Under the pieces are notes generated by a model that saw nothing but the letters and a program-made list of their open reading frames with translations, was not told the DNA's origin and made no database searches. Shown here piece by piece: positions 44,194 through 54,100 of a DNA stretch of 64,000 nucleotides (within the stretch, counting starts at the first letter, position 1; every line of letters begins with the position of its first letter). The stretch comes from Orychophragmus violaceus (lineage: Eukaryota; Streptophyta; Magnoliopsida; Brassicales; Brassicaceae). Where the stretch lies: contig CM058230.1 of assembly GCA_030180135.1 (NCBI GenBank), positions 106,383,503-106,447,502 on the forward strand, written 5' to 3'. The position numbers were made by a program, and so were the translations under genes.

Positions 44194-47100
44194 CTATCTA
44201 GGATCGGGGATGCTACAAGTCTCCCCCCCTTGAAAGGGATTCGTCCCCGAATCCGCTTCAAGGCGATCCATCTCCTCAAACCATTCTGGGTAGTCGGCTT
44301 GCATCCGGTTCACCGTTTCCCAAGTAACCTCCTCGATCCCGTTGCAAACCCAAACAACCTTAACCATTGGTATTGACTTCTTTCTCATTGCCTTTTCCGC
44401 CCTGTCAATAATCCGAACTGGTCTTGCTTCCATAGTCAAATTCTCCTTGAGTTCGCTGGGAATTTCTGGAACAATGACGTCTCGGTCCGTGACGCATTTC
44501 CTGAGTTGAGATACATGGAACACATCATGGAATGCTTCCATCTCAGCCGGTAAGTCAAGCTTATAAGCGACAAGTCCAACTCTCGCCACAATCCGGAACG
44601 GCCCTAGGTATCTCGGGTCTAACTTTCCCCGCTTTGAGACTCTGGCTCTACCCTTGAATGTGATCATCTTCAGATAGACCAAGTCGCCAACTGCAAACTC
44701 AATGTCCTTCCGACGTTTGTCTACATAACTTTTCTGTCTATCCTGGGCTTCCTTCATTTTGGCCTTGAGCAGTCGGATCTGCTCTGTGGTCTCCTCCACA
44801 ATGTCTGGTCCGATCAAGCTAGCTTCCCCAACTTGTGTCCAACACAATGGGGTTCGACAGGGTCGTCCATACAACGCTTCATAAGGTGACATCCCAATAC
44901 TGGCATGGAAACTGTTGTTGTATGCGAACTCTGCCAAAGGCAAGTACCTCTCCCAAGAATCGCCCCAATCCAAGACACTTGCTCTCAACATGTCTTCTAA
45001 GGTCCGTATTGTCCTCTCCGACTGCCCATCAGTCTGTGGGTGATAGGCCGTACTCATATGCACCTTAGTCCCCAAGGCCTTTTGGAACGCCCTCCAAAAG
45101 TACGAGGTAAAGCGTGCATCTCTGTCCGAGACAATACTCGCTGGAACCCCATGTAACCGAACGATCTCATCAATGTACTTCCCCACAATCTGAGTAACCC
45201 CGTCGGTCTTCTTAATGGCCAGAAAATGCGCGGACTTTGTAAGTCGATCTACCACAACCCAAACAGTATCCTTCTTGGTCTTGGTGGTTGGTAAACCCGT
45301 GACGAAGTCCATCGTAATATGATCCCATTTCCATTCCGGAATGGGTAAGCTCTGTAGGAGGCCGCCCGGGGCTTGGTGCTCCGCCTTGACCAACTGACAA
45401 GTAGGGCACTTGGCGACCCAAGCTGCTATATCCCGCTTCATCCCGACCCAATGATAGTACCTCTTGAGGTCATGGTACATCTTAGTCTGACCAGGATGAA
45501 TCGCAAACCGTGACTGATGCGCCTCCCTCAGAATCTCTTCCTTCAACTCCTTAACGTCTGGTACACAGACCCTCCCGTTAACCACGATCGTCCCGTTGTT
45601 GGAAAACTTGTGTTCGGTGTTGATGTGGTTAGCGGCCTTAGTCAGCTCCTCGTCTTGTCCTTGAGCCAACCGAACCCGGGTTAATAAGTCTGCTTGGTCC
45701 GCAGCCCCCAAACCCAAGGGTTCCTCATCCACGGTCAAGGCATTAAGGTGTAACGCCCCGATCATGCCCACCAACGCCTCTGCGTCTTTCTCAACTGAGA
45801 CTCCAGCCCTTTTCCGGCTTAAAGCGTCGGCCACTAGATTGGCTTTCCCAGGATGGTAAGAAATGTCCAAATCATAGTCGGCCACGAACTCCATCCACCT
45901 TCGCTGCCTCAAGTTCAGATCTGGTTGAGTGAAGATGTACTTCAGGCTCTTGTGGTCCGTGAGTATTTGCACTTTAGCCCCGTAGAGATAAGATCGCCAG
46001 ATCTTTAGTGCAAACACTACAGCGGCCATCTCCAGATCGTGGGTTGGGTAATTGCCCTCATGCTTCTTGAGTTGCCTCGAAGCATAAGCAATGACCTTTC
46101 CCTCCTGCATCAATACACAACCCAATCCGGTAATTGATGCATCAGTGTAAACCACATAAGGTACCTCGTTCTCCGGTAGAGCTAGGACTGGCGCCTGTGT
46201 AAGCATGTCCTTTAGCTCCGAGAAACTCTTCTCAGCCTTGTCCGACAACTCGAACTTAACATCCTTCCCGGTTAGTTTGGTTAGAGCTTGCGCCTTACTG
46301 GCAAAACCCTTGACAAACCGCCGGTAGTAGCCTGCTAAGCCAAGGAAACTCCGCACCTCGGTTGCGTTCCTTGGCCTCGGCCACTCCTTAATCGCCTTGA
46401 TCTTCTCAGGATCAACCGATACTCCTTGGTCCGACACAATGTGTCCTAGGAACCCGATGCTTCTTTGCCAAAAACTGCACTTGCTGAGTTTGGCAAAAAG
46501 CTTCTGCTCCCTCAAACGTCCCAACACCTTCCGGAGGTGCTCCTGATGTGTCTCCCGGTCTTTGGAATAAACGAGTATGTCATCAATGAAGATAATCACG
46601 AACTCGTCTAGCCAATCACGGAAGATGTTATTCATCATCTTCATGAATGCAGCTGGCGCATTCGTCAAACCAAACGGCATCACTACAAACTCGTAGTGGC
46701 CATAGCGTGTGCGAAACGCCGTCTTCCGGACATCCTCCGGTGCAATCGGAATCTGATGGTATCCCGACGCCAAGTCAATCTTCGAGAACACCGTAGCTCC
46801 CTTAAGCTGATCCAACAACTCATCTATCCGGGGTAGAGGGTACTTGTTCTTCACAGTGACCCTGTTGATTCCCCGGTAGTCAATACACAGCCGGAAACTC
46901 CCGTCCTTTTTCTTGACAAAGAGGACTGGCGCTCCCCAAGGTGAGCTACTCGGCCGGATGAAACCTTTCTCTAACAGTTCCTCCAACTGTTTCTTGAGTT
47001 CGGCCATCTCAGCCGGAGCCATCCTATAAGGTGCCTTAGAGAGTGGAGCAGTCCCTGGTTCAAGTTCAATCTTGAACGGGTCGGACCTATCAGGCGGTAA

Positions 47101-47627
47101 GCCGGTCAAGGCCCCGAACACATCCTCGAACTCTCTTGCAACCGGGATCTCTCCAAGCTCCGCACTATTCCCGACCTCCGTGGTGGAGATCGTCGCCAGG
47201 TAAGCCTCACAACCCTTTTCCAGCATTCTTCCTGCTTGAATGGCTGAGACTACCAAACTTCCCGACGTCGGCCGAACTCCTTGGAACTGGATCCGTCCCT
47301 CCGGCCTTTCAAACCGTACTCGTCCCCGGTGGCATTCAAGCGTAGCCCGATACCGACCGAGCCAGTCCATACCCAATATCACCTCGTGATGCTTGAGCCG
47401 AACTACGAATAGGTTGACCGGCATACACACGCCCCCAATGGAGACCGGTACGTCACGGAACAGTCCCAACGTAGGCATTGACTGCCCACCGGCCGCGTCC
47501 ACGCCAAAGCCGTCCACCCGCTCCATCCGGAACGAGTCCTTCCCAATCCATTCCGGACACACAAAGCTATGTGTGGCCCCGGAATCAAACAGCGTATGTG
47601 TTTCCACTCCGCCAATGGTTACGGTCC
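44194..47627 (-). CDS. Chromovirus Pol (exon 3): protease, RT, RNase H, integrase, chromodomain
   Basis: Open frame of 1147 codons when counted from the GTG at 47637, but that GTG is not a credible start; the first three codons are predicted intron. Numbering from it: protease DSG at 18-20; RT with D288 and IDD at 351-353; RNase H D499, E536 and D561; integrase zinc finger H707, H714, C744 and C747; catalytic core D777, D838 and E874 (D,D-35-E); GPY/F-like module near 1006-1030; chromodomain about 1071-1121 ending VTWETVNRMQADYPEWF. Chromodomains of this type are thought to guide integration to heterochromatin. The polypurine tract lies inside the frame, and the last seven codons and the stop are in the 3' LTR (44194-44217). 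No inactivating change was found. Confidence 0.95.
44218..44232 (-). promoter_or_regulatory. Polypurine tract of the chromovirus
   Basis: Minus strand CAAGGGGGGGAGACT directly before the 3' LTR TGTAGC. It is also translated, as part of the pol C-terminus (PFQGGET). Confidence 0.9.
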
Positions 47628-47842
47628 CTACATTCACCCCAGAATGATAAGTACCTAACCTCCAATTCCCCCAAGCAATGCATTGCAGGAAAGGCCACCC
47701 CTTTCCCCAATACGACGCTAAGCAGGAATCGCCCCTCTTTAACCCAATACGATGCTATGCAGGAAATGGCCACCCCAATTTCCCCATGCGATGCATTGCA
47801 GAAAAAGAAAATAAGTAAATAGTATAGGGTTAGTGAACGTAC
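47628..47842 (-). other. Predicted 215-bp intron between gag and protease
   Basis: In element sense the boundaries are ATCACTG|GTACGT and AATGTAG|GGACC. Removal joins ITG to TVTIGG in frame, giving the continuous Gag-protease sequence usual in this lineage. Retention changes frame and ends Gag about 34 codons into the intron (stop at 47739-47741). The donor is good. The acceptor lacks a strong pyrimidine tract, so it is less certain. An insertion or a translational bypass remain alternatives. Confidence 0.65.
47662..47807. repeat. Minisatellite inside the gag-pol intron (~38 bp x ~3.9)
   Basis: Four imperfect units of about 38 bp. Recurrent parts are TTTCCCCAATACGA, GATGCTATGCAGGAA and GGCCACCCC. 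The first unit contains the palindrome GCAATGCATTGC. The last unit is partial. Confidence 0.85.
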
Positions 47843-49256
47843 CAGTGATCGCGTTGAAGTCGCTGGCCACCCCAGACGTCTCCACTAGCTGATAAACCCG
47901 AGGTACTCCGGCTTGGCCCTTAGCCTGCACCGTATTACCACCCTCGCGGCTCACCCCCGAACGACCTTGCGTTCCACTATGCAACTTTGGGCACTCTCTC
48001 TTGAAATGCCCGGCCTTGCCACAGTAGAAGCAGGTTCTAGGGTTATCACTTGCCACCTTGCCCTTGTCCTGCGGACAGCCTTGGACCTCGTGGTCTGTAC
48101 TTCCGCACCTCGTACACTTGGTACGACCATTGGAGGGTTGGCGACCATCGACCTGGTCCCACTTCCTCTTTAGGTCCCTCCCGGATCGACCCATCACCTT
48201 CCCTTGTGACTGAGTCTTCAACCGGTTCTCCTCGGCTAAATTGGTCTCAACGGTGGCAGCTCGTTCGACCAACTCCGAGACCGAATCATAAGTGCAAACC
48301 GAGCAGTGTGTGCGAAGTTCCACCCGCAGGCCGCGGAGGAAGCGTCTCACACGAGCTGGTTCGTCCTCTAACTCGCGTCCCACAAAACGTCTGAGTCGGT
48401 CAAACTCCGCCTCATACTCCCGTACCGTTCGGCGACCCTGAGTTAAGCTCAAGTACTGACCCTCAAGTCTGTCCCAAGCCTCGGCCGGAAAGTATTTCCG
48501 GTTGAACTCAGCCTCAAAGTCCTTGAACGATACAAGACTTCCCCTGGTGCGCCTGTCGACCCCAAGCCACCAGTTATGAGCGTCACCTTCCAGAAAGTGA
48601 ACCGCTATATCCTTCTGGTAGTCCTCCGGGCAACGAGTGGATTGGAAGTTCCTGACCAAACGACATCTCCACTCATCTGCCTCGACCGGGTCCGCACTTC
48701 CACTGAAGTGCTTAGTACCGAGCTTAGTGATATGACCGAGAATGCTCAAGTAATCCACCTTCCGGGCCGTCTTGGCCGGCGGTGGCACTATCTCGAACAC
48801 CTCGTCTGTTTCCATGTGATCGTTGTTCCCGGTTAAGGGCTCGCGGATCTTAGTCTGATCACTAGCCGGCCTCTGCACTTGTGGAATGCTTTGAGCCAGT
48901 CCGCCCAGCTGGTCCATTACCGCCTTCATCATGTTCCACATCTCCCCGATGTTTGGAACGGCGGTCGGCTGAGCCTCCACGTTCATCCCACCATCACTCA
49001 CATTCACGTCCCCATCCCGGGCCGCATGTGAGGACTCGCCCACATCCTCTATTTCCACATGGTCCAGATCATTCGGGTCTTCCAACCCGGTTCTGACCTG
49101 AACAGGTGGATCAGTAGGGGGTGCAACGGTCTGAACAACCACAGGTCCGGTTGTTCCTGGTGGAACCGAGCGTGTCTGGTCCCTTACACCGAGACTAGTA
49201 CCAGCCGGCTCCTTCTCTTTATCTTTCTTACTTCGTCCGGATTTGCTTTTCCCGCC
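47843..49256 (-). CDS. Chromovirus Gag (exon 2)
   Basis: About 471 codons of gag. A basic start (KSKSGRSKKDK) is followed by a low-complexity acidic/proline region, then a retrotransposon gag domain around DAHNWWLGV...FEAEFNRKYFP...LSLTQGRRTVREYEAEFDRL, and two CCHC zinc knuckles (CTRCGSTDHEVQGC and CFYCGKAGHFKREC) before VASDFNAITG at the donor. The open frame begins at 49268 with a TTG codon and has an upstream in-frame stop (TAG) just beyond. The first real ATG in frame is about 94 codons in (near 48984-48986). An acceptor (CTAAC...GATTCTTCAG|GGC) sits exactly at 49257/49256, so the N-terminus is probably supplied by the LTR exon. Alternative: initiation at the internal ATG, which would still keep the gag domain. 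Confidence 0.88.
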
Positions 49257-50496
49257 CTGAAGAATCAAACAAGTTAGTTTACCCTAATCGTTTATTCTTC
49301 AAGTCTAAGCAAATCTACCCAACTAGCACGGAACTTGCGACCTTGGACGTGTGGTGTTGCCCTATCACAGAACTGTCCTAGAATCAACTCCGCTCTGATA
49401 CCAACTTGTAACGCCCAAACCCGGCTACTAAGCCGGTTGAGGTTCCCATCAACTTTTCAATGTTCTAAGTATAAAATTTCTTAAGTATGAATTCCATTTC
49501 TCAACTAAACAATCATAAGACATGAACGATAAGGCAAACTGGATATTTTATTAATCAAACCAAGGTACTGATACAAATGTAGTCTGAGTCATTATGCTAT
49601 AAAAAGTATTCAGTCCTAACAATCCAGTCTAATACACACACACACACACGTCCGTCTAGGTCTCCATTCCGCGCGCCTAAGCCCGTTCCTCACTACGAGA
49701 AACCTCAGATCCTGAAAACATATAAAAACGCATAAGATATAACAACTTAGTTAATCCAGCAACCTAAATGAAATCCAAGTATTTCTATATGATTCCCCAC
49801 ATAATTTGCTAAGTCTTTTATTCCATTTAAGGTGGCCGCGAACAGGTCTGGACCGGCCATATCCTTTACCGGATCATAACCGCGTCCGGATTCATTCCGC
49901 GTCAACCGGCCTAAAGATCTATCCGCGAACGCTAGCCGTTCCTATCGCGGTCGTCCAATCGCATATGCTCGCAATTACCGCACCGCCTGCCCGTCCGCGC
50001 TCGAGACCATACGGTCGTTATGCGCGTAGTGGCATACGGCCGTGACGAGTACTACCGCGTCCCGCCAGCACATCCGTAAGGACAGCCCACGGTCACACTC
50101 GCACCCGTACGTCCGCTTGACGTATGCCGCGTATCGCGAACCAACGCGATCATCCGCTCATGCCCATTCGTCCGCGACCGTGTACGGCCCGATCGTGACT
50201 AGCGACTGCTGTCGTCCATGCGATCCCCCCGACCCATGGCACGACTGTACCGCACGCTGCCTAGTCCGATCTTACCGCCACACGATCTCGGCCATGTACC
50301 GACTCGCCCCACCGGCCCAAAGTCTCACACGACCGTATGAACATGGACATGTAAAACCGCATACAACTTAACGGTGTAATCCCCATGAATTAAACAGAAA
50401 TAGTAGAAGAAGAATGACCGGCCGATCCGTCTAAGGCCATTGACCGCACGGCCTAGCCGTGGTCAATGCCCAACGAACCGCGACCCGATCACGCAC
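49257..50496 (-). other. Predicted 1240-bp leader intron (LTR R/U5 + primer site)
   Basis: Donor CCCAAG|GTGCGT at 50497/50496 in the 5' LTR. Acceptor TTGATTCTTCAG|GGC at 49257/49256, with CTAAC (branch-point-like) about 20 nt upstream. Both junctions are phase 0. The intron contains the CG-dense LTR block, the LTR end and the primer site, so a spliced mRNA could not be reverse-transcribed. An additional acceptor inside the LTR (TGTTTTCAG|GATC at 49712/49711) would give an alternative exon that stops within about 32 codons. Confidence 0.65.
49392..49403 (-). promoter_or_regulatory. Primer binding site (tRNA-iMet) of the chromovirus
   Basis: Minus strand TGGTATCAGAGC, a 12-nt match to the 3' end complement of plant initiator-Met tRNA. 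It lies three bases inside the 5' LTR end at 49407. Confidence 0.92.
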
Positions 50497-50547
50497 CTTG
50501 GGAGTAGCGGTTGATTTGCCTGGGTCTTTGGAAGCGTTTGGATCCAT
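50497..50547 (-). CDS. Chromovirus LTR-encoded Gag leader exon (exon 1, 17 codons)
   Basis: ATG at 50545-50547 is the first ATG downstream of the expected transcription start (TATA at 50750-50757; the ATG at 50740 lies only about 10 bp past TATA and should precede the start site). Seventeen codons with the pattern M-x6-DPGKST-x-T-x-K end at AAG|GTGCGT. Joined to 49256 the frame continues into the basic start of Gag. The solo LTR keeps ATG, length, frame, DPGKST and donor at 17073-17123. Exons 1-3 total 51 + 1414 + 3434 = 4899 nt, exactly 1633 codons including stop. The element's other LTR has the same exon, where it would lie in the 3' UTR. Confidence 0.7.
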
Positions 50548-50749
50548 TCTCACGATCCAAACTTCCTCTTGAACAATCGCCTGAAACCGCCCCTCCTTTG
50601 CTCTCTAACCGCCGGCCAACACTTAAGTTTCCGGCCAAATACTCTCGATCTTCCTTGCCTTCAAGCCCACTTCTTATCCCGATTTCTCTCTGAGTTTTCG
50701 GTGTGAATTTCAGTGCCAAAGGCGTGCGCAAGAGGGTCATGGAGGCGGG

Positions 50750-50757
50750 TATTTATA
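50750..50757 (-). promoter_or_regulatory. TATA box, chromovirus 5' LTR (active promoter position)
   Basis: Minus strand TATAAATA. Transcription from about 25-30 bp downstream would make the first ATG the one at 50547. Confidence 0.75.
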
Positions 50758-50853
50758 GGCCTTAATACCCAAAAACCGCCAAGGCCAAAGGGGCATGAGT
50801 GGTTAAGCGAATGGGTGCCTTTGGCCACTCGTGTCCCTTGGTCATAACCGCCT

Positions 50854-50878
50854 GGTCAGCTAGTGACACTAGCTGACC
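50854..50878. promoter_or_regulatory. U3 palindrome, chromovirus 5' LTR
   Basis: Identical to 43922-43946: 11-bp arms around GAC, about 100 bp upstream of the TATA box. Confidence 0.72.
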
Positions 50879-51149
50879 CCCACCCCACTAGCTGACCTGA
50901 ACACTCAACACTCACCCGAGCTGAGTTGAGCTGAGTGTCAGTCCCTCCAGCTGACCTAGCTGGCCGTCCAGCTCATTCCAGCTGCTTACTCTCTCTCTAG
51001 CTTCTTCATTACCCGGCCAAGCTCATCCAAGCTGATCCTAGCCGCCTCTTGACCATAGAACACTTCCCGTTGATCTTCCTTGATCGTTTGTCCTTGTTCT
51101 GGTTCCATGGTCCGCCTTCCCGATCCTATCTAGGATCGGGGATGCTACA

Positions 51150-54100
51150 TAGACAGTAAGGAGGTGTGGTGGAGGAAACATGTGAAAAAATGACGGTATA
51201 TGATAAACTGATCGTGGACTGATCCTATGCACCGTGGGACAGTCGCGGTGCATGAAAAACCAAGTGTTCATGGCCCGGGAAGAATCGGGTCGAGTTTTTT
51301 CGAAAGTACCACGACCGAAACCCCTCATATGGACAGTAAGGAGGTGTGGTGGAGGAAACAGGTGGAAAAAAAATGATGGTATATGATAAACTGATCGTGG
51401 ACTAATCCTATGCACCGTGGGACAGTCGCGGTGCATGAAAAACCAAGTGTTCATGGCCCGGGAAGAATCGGGTCGAGTTTTTTCGAAAGTACCACGACCG
51501 AAACCCCTCATATGGACAGTAAGGAGGTGTGGTGGAGGAAACAGGTGAAACAAAAAATGACGGTATATGATAAACTGATCGTGGACTGATCCTATGCCCC
51601 GTGGGACAGTCGCGGTGCATGAAAAACCAAGTGTTCATGGCCCGAGAAGAATCGGGTCGAGTTTTTTCGAAAGTACCACGACCAAAACCCCTCATATAGA
51701 CAGTAAGGAGGTGTGGTGGAGGAAACAGGTGAAAAAAAATGACGGGATATGATAAACTGATCGTGGACTGATCCTATGCACCATGGGACAGTCGCGGTGC
51801 ATGAAAAACCAAGTGTTCATGGCCCGGGAAGAATCGGGTCGAGTTTTTTCGAAAGTAACACGACCAAAACCCCTCATATGGACAGTAAGGTGTGGTGGAG
51901 GAAACAAGTGAAAAACAAAAATGACGGTATATGATAAACCGATCGTGGACTGATCCTATGCACCGTGGGACAGTCGCGGTGCATGAAAAACCAAGTGTTC
52001 ATGGCCCAGGAAGAATCGGGTCGAGTTTTTTCGAAAGTAACACGACCAAAACCCCTCATATGGACATTAAGGAGGTGTGGTGGAGGAAACAAGTGAAAAA
52101 AAAAATGACGGTATATGATAAACCGATCGTGGACTGATCCTATGCACCGTGGGACAGTCGCGGTGCATGAAAAACCAAGTTTTCATGTCCCGGGAAGGAT
52201 CGGGTCGAGTTTTTTCGAAAGTACCACGACCAAAACCCCTCATATGGACAGTAAGGAGGTGTGGTGGAGGAAACATGTGAAAAAAATGACGGTATATGAT
52301 AAACTGATCGTGGACTGATCCTATGCACCGTGGGACAGTCGCGGTGCATGAAAAACCAAGTGTTCATGTCCCGAGAAGGATAGGGTCGAGTTTTTTCGAA
52401 AGTACCACGACCAAAACCCCTCATATAGACAGTAAGGAGGTGTGGTGGAGGAAACATGTGAAAAAATGACGGTATATGATAAACTGATCGTGGACTGATC
52501 CTATGCACCGTGGGACAGTCGCGGTGCATGAAAAACCAAGTGTTCATGGCCCGGGAAGAATCGGGTCGAGTTTTTTCGAAAGTACCACGACCGAAACCCC
52601 TCATATGGACAGTAAGGAGGTGTGGTGGAGGAAACAGGTGAAAAAAAATGATGGTATATGATAAACTGATCGTGGACTAGTCCTATGCACCGTGGGACAG
52701 TCGCGGTGCATGAAAAACCAAGTGTTCATGGCCCGGGAAGAATCGGGTCGAGTTTTTTCGAAAGTACCATGACCGAAACCCCTCATATGGACAGTAAGGA
52801 GGTGTGGTGGAGGAAACAGGTGAAACAAAAAATGACGGTATATGATAAACTGATCGTGGACTGATCCTATGCACCGTGGGACAGTCGCGGTGCATGAAAA
52901 ACCAAGTGTTCGTGGCCCGAGAAGAATCGGGTCGAGTTTTTTCGAAAGTACCACGACCAAAACCCCTCATAGAGACAGTAAGGAGGTGTGGTGGAGGAAA
53001 CAGGTGAAAAAAAAATGACGGGATAGGATAAACTGATCGTGGACTGATCCTATGCACCGTGGGACAGTCGCGGTGCATGAAAAACCAAGTGTTCATGGCC
53101 CGAGAAGAATCGGGTCGAGTTTTTTCGAAAGTACCACGACCAAAACCCCTCATATAGACAGTAAGGAGGTGTGGTGGAGGAAACATGTGAAAAAATGACG
53201 GGATAGGATAAACTGATCGTGGACTGATCCTATGCACCGTGGGACAGTCGCGGTGCATGAAAAACCAAGTGTTCATGGCCCGGGAAGAATCGGGTCGAGT
53301 TTTTTCGAAAGTACCACGACCGAAACCCCTCATATGGACAGTAAGGAGGTGTGGTGGAGGAAACATGTGAAAAAAAATGATGGTATATGATAAACTGATC
53401 GTGGACTAATCCTATGCACCGTGGGACAGTCGCGGTGCATGAAAAACCAAGTGTTCATGGCCCGGGAAGAATCGGGTCGAGTTTTTTCGAAAGTACCACG
53501 ACCGAAACCCCTCATATGGACAGTAAGGAGGTGTGGTGGAGGAAACAGGTGAAACAAAAAATGACGGTATATGATAAACTGATCGTGGACTGATCCAATG
53601 CACCGTGGGACAGTCGCGGTGCATGAAAAACCAAGTGTTCATGGCCCGAGAAGAATTGGGTCGAGTTTTTTCGAAAGTACCACGACCAAAACCCCTCATA
53701 TAGACAGTAAGGAGGTGTGGTGGAGGAAACAGGTGAAAAAAAAATGACGGGATATGATAAACTGATCGTGGACTGATCCTATGCACCATGGGACAGTCGC
53801 GGTGCATGAAAAACCAAGTGTTCATGGCCCGGGAAGAATCGGGTCGAGTTTTTTCGAAAGTAACACGACCAAAACCCCTCATATGGACAGTAAGGTGTGG
53901 TGGAGGAAACAAGTGAAAAACAAAAATGACGGTATATGATAAACCGATCGTGGACTGATCCTATGCACCGTGGGACAGTCGCGGTGCATGAAAAACCAAG
54001 TGTTCATGGCCCGGGAAGAATCGGGTCGAGTTTTTTCGAAAGTAACACGACCAAAACCCCTCATATGGACATTAAGGAGGCGTGGTGGAGGAAACAAGTG

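Larger units (their letters stand above)
42477..44217 (-). repeat. Chromovirus 3' LTR (1741 bp)
   Basis: Element sense starts TGTAGCATCCCCGATCC (44217) and ends GGGCGTTACA (42477). It contains, in sense order, the pol stop (44194-44196), a cluster of AGCTGA/CAGCTG motifs (about 43920-44105), the palindrome at 43922-43946, TATAAATA at 43818-43825, a copy of the 17-codon exon, a CG-dense block (about 42900-43400) and the poly(A) signal at 42617-42622. Other frames in the LTR (42874-43113, 43248-43439, 43557-43808, 43579-43761) have no recognisable product. Confidence 0.95.
42477..51149 (-). mobile_element. Full-length Tekay/Del-like chromovirus (Ty3/gypsy), 8673 bp
   Basis: Coding on minus. 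The two LTRs (1741 and 1743 bp) differ by three substitutions and one (AC) repeat unit by eye. Between them are a tRNA-iMet primer site, gag with two zinc knuckles, protease, RT, RNase H, integrase and a C-terminal chromodomain, then a polypurine tract. RT before integrase gives Ty3/gypsy; the chromodomain pattern (IEEVTWET...YPEWF) and DSGATHSFV protease suggest the Tekay/Del lineage of plant chromoviruses. The 5-bp TSD is intact. Coding capacity is complete if two predicted introns are removed; as unspliced DNA gag and pol are in different frames. Probably the youngest insertion in the window. Confidence 0.95.
49407..51149 (-). repeat. Chromovirus 5' LTR (1743 bp)
   Basis: Near-identical to 42477-44217. 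Differences seen by eye: CATATGCTCG against CATCTGCTCG, GACGTATGCC against GACGTAAGCC, CCATGGTCC against CCATGGGCC, and one extra AC in the (AC)n run near 49640. TATA at 50750-50757, palindrome at 50854-50878. Frames at 49806-50045, 50042-50371, 50489-50740 and 50511-50693 mirror those in the other LTR and have no recognised product. Confidence 0.95.

Noticed and set aside
47628..47637. GTG at 47637 as the true start of Pol
   Set aside because: Plant translation would not normally start at GTG, and the codons before GGACC fall in the predicted intron; the splice fusion explains the sequence better.
49266..49268. TTG at 49268 as the Gag start
   Set aside because: A non-ATG start with the splice-acceptor CAG three codons later; the LTR exon gives an ATG in frame.
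47403..49277. Other-frame ORFs in the chromovirus internal region (for example 47478-47822, 48050-48394, 48881-49277, 45212-45451)
   Set aside because: They are shadows of gag and pol in high-GC sequence, with no recognisable motif.
50489..50740. 83-codon frame starting next to the TATA box as an LTR protein
   Set aside because: Its ATG is about 10 bp past the TATA box, probably upstream of the transcription start. It is in a different frame from the 17-codon exon and is not kept in the solo LTR.
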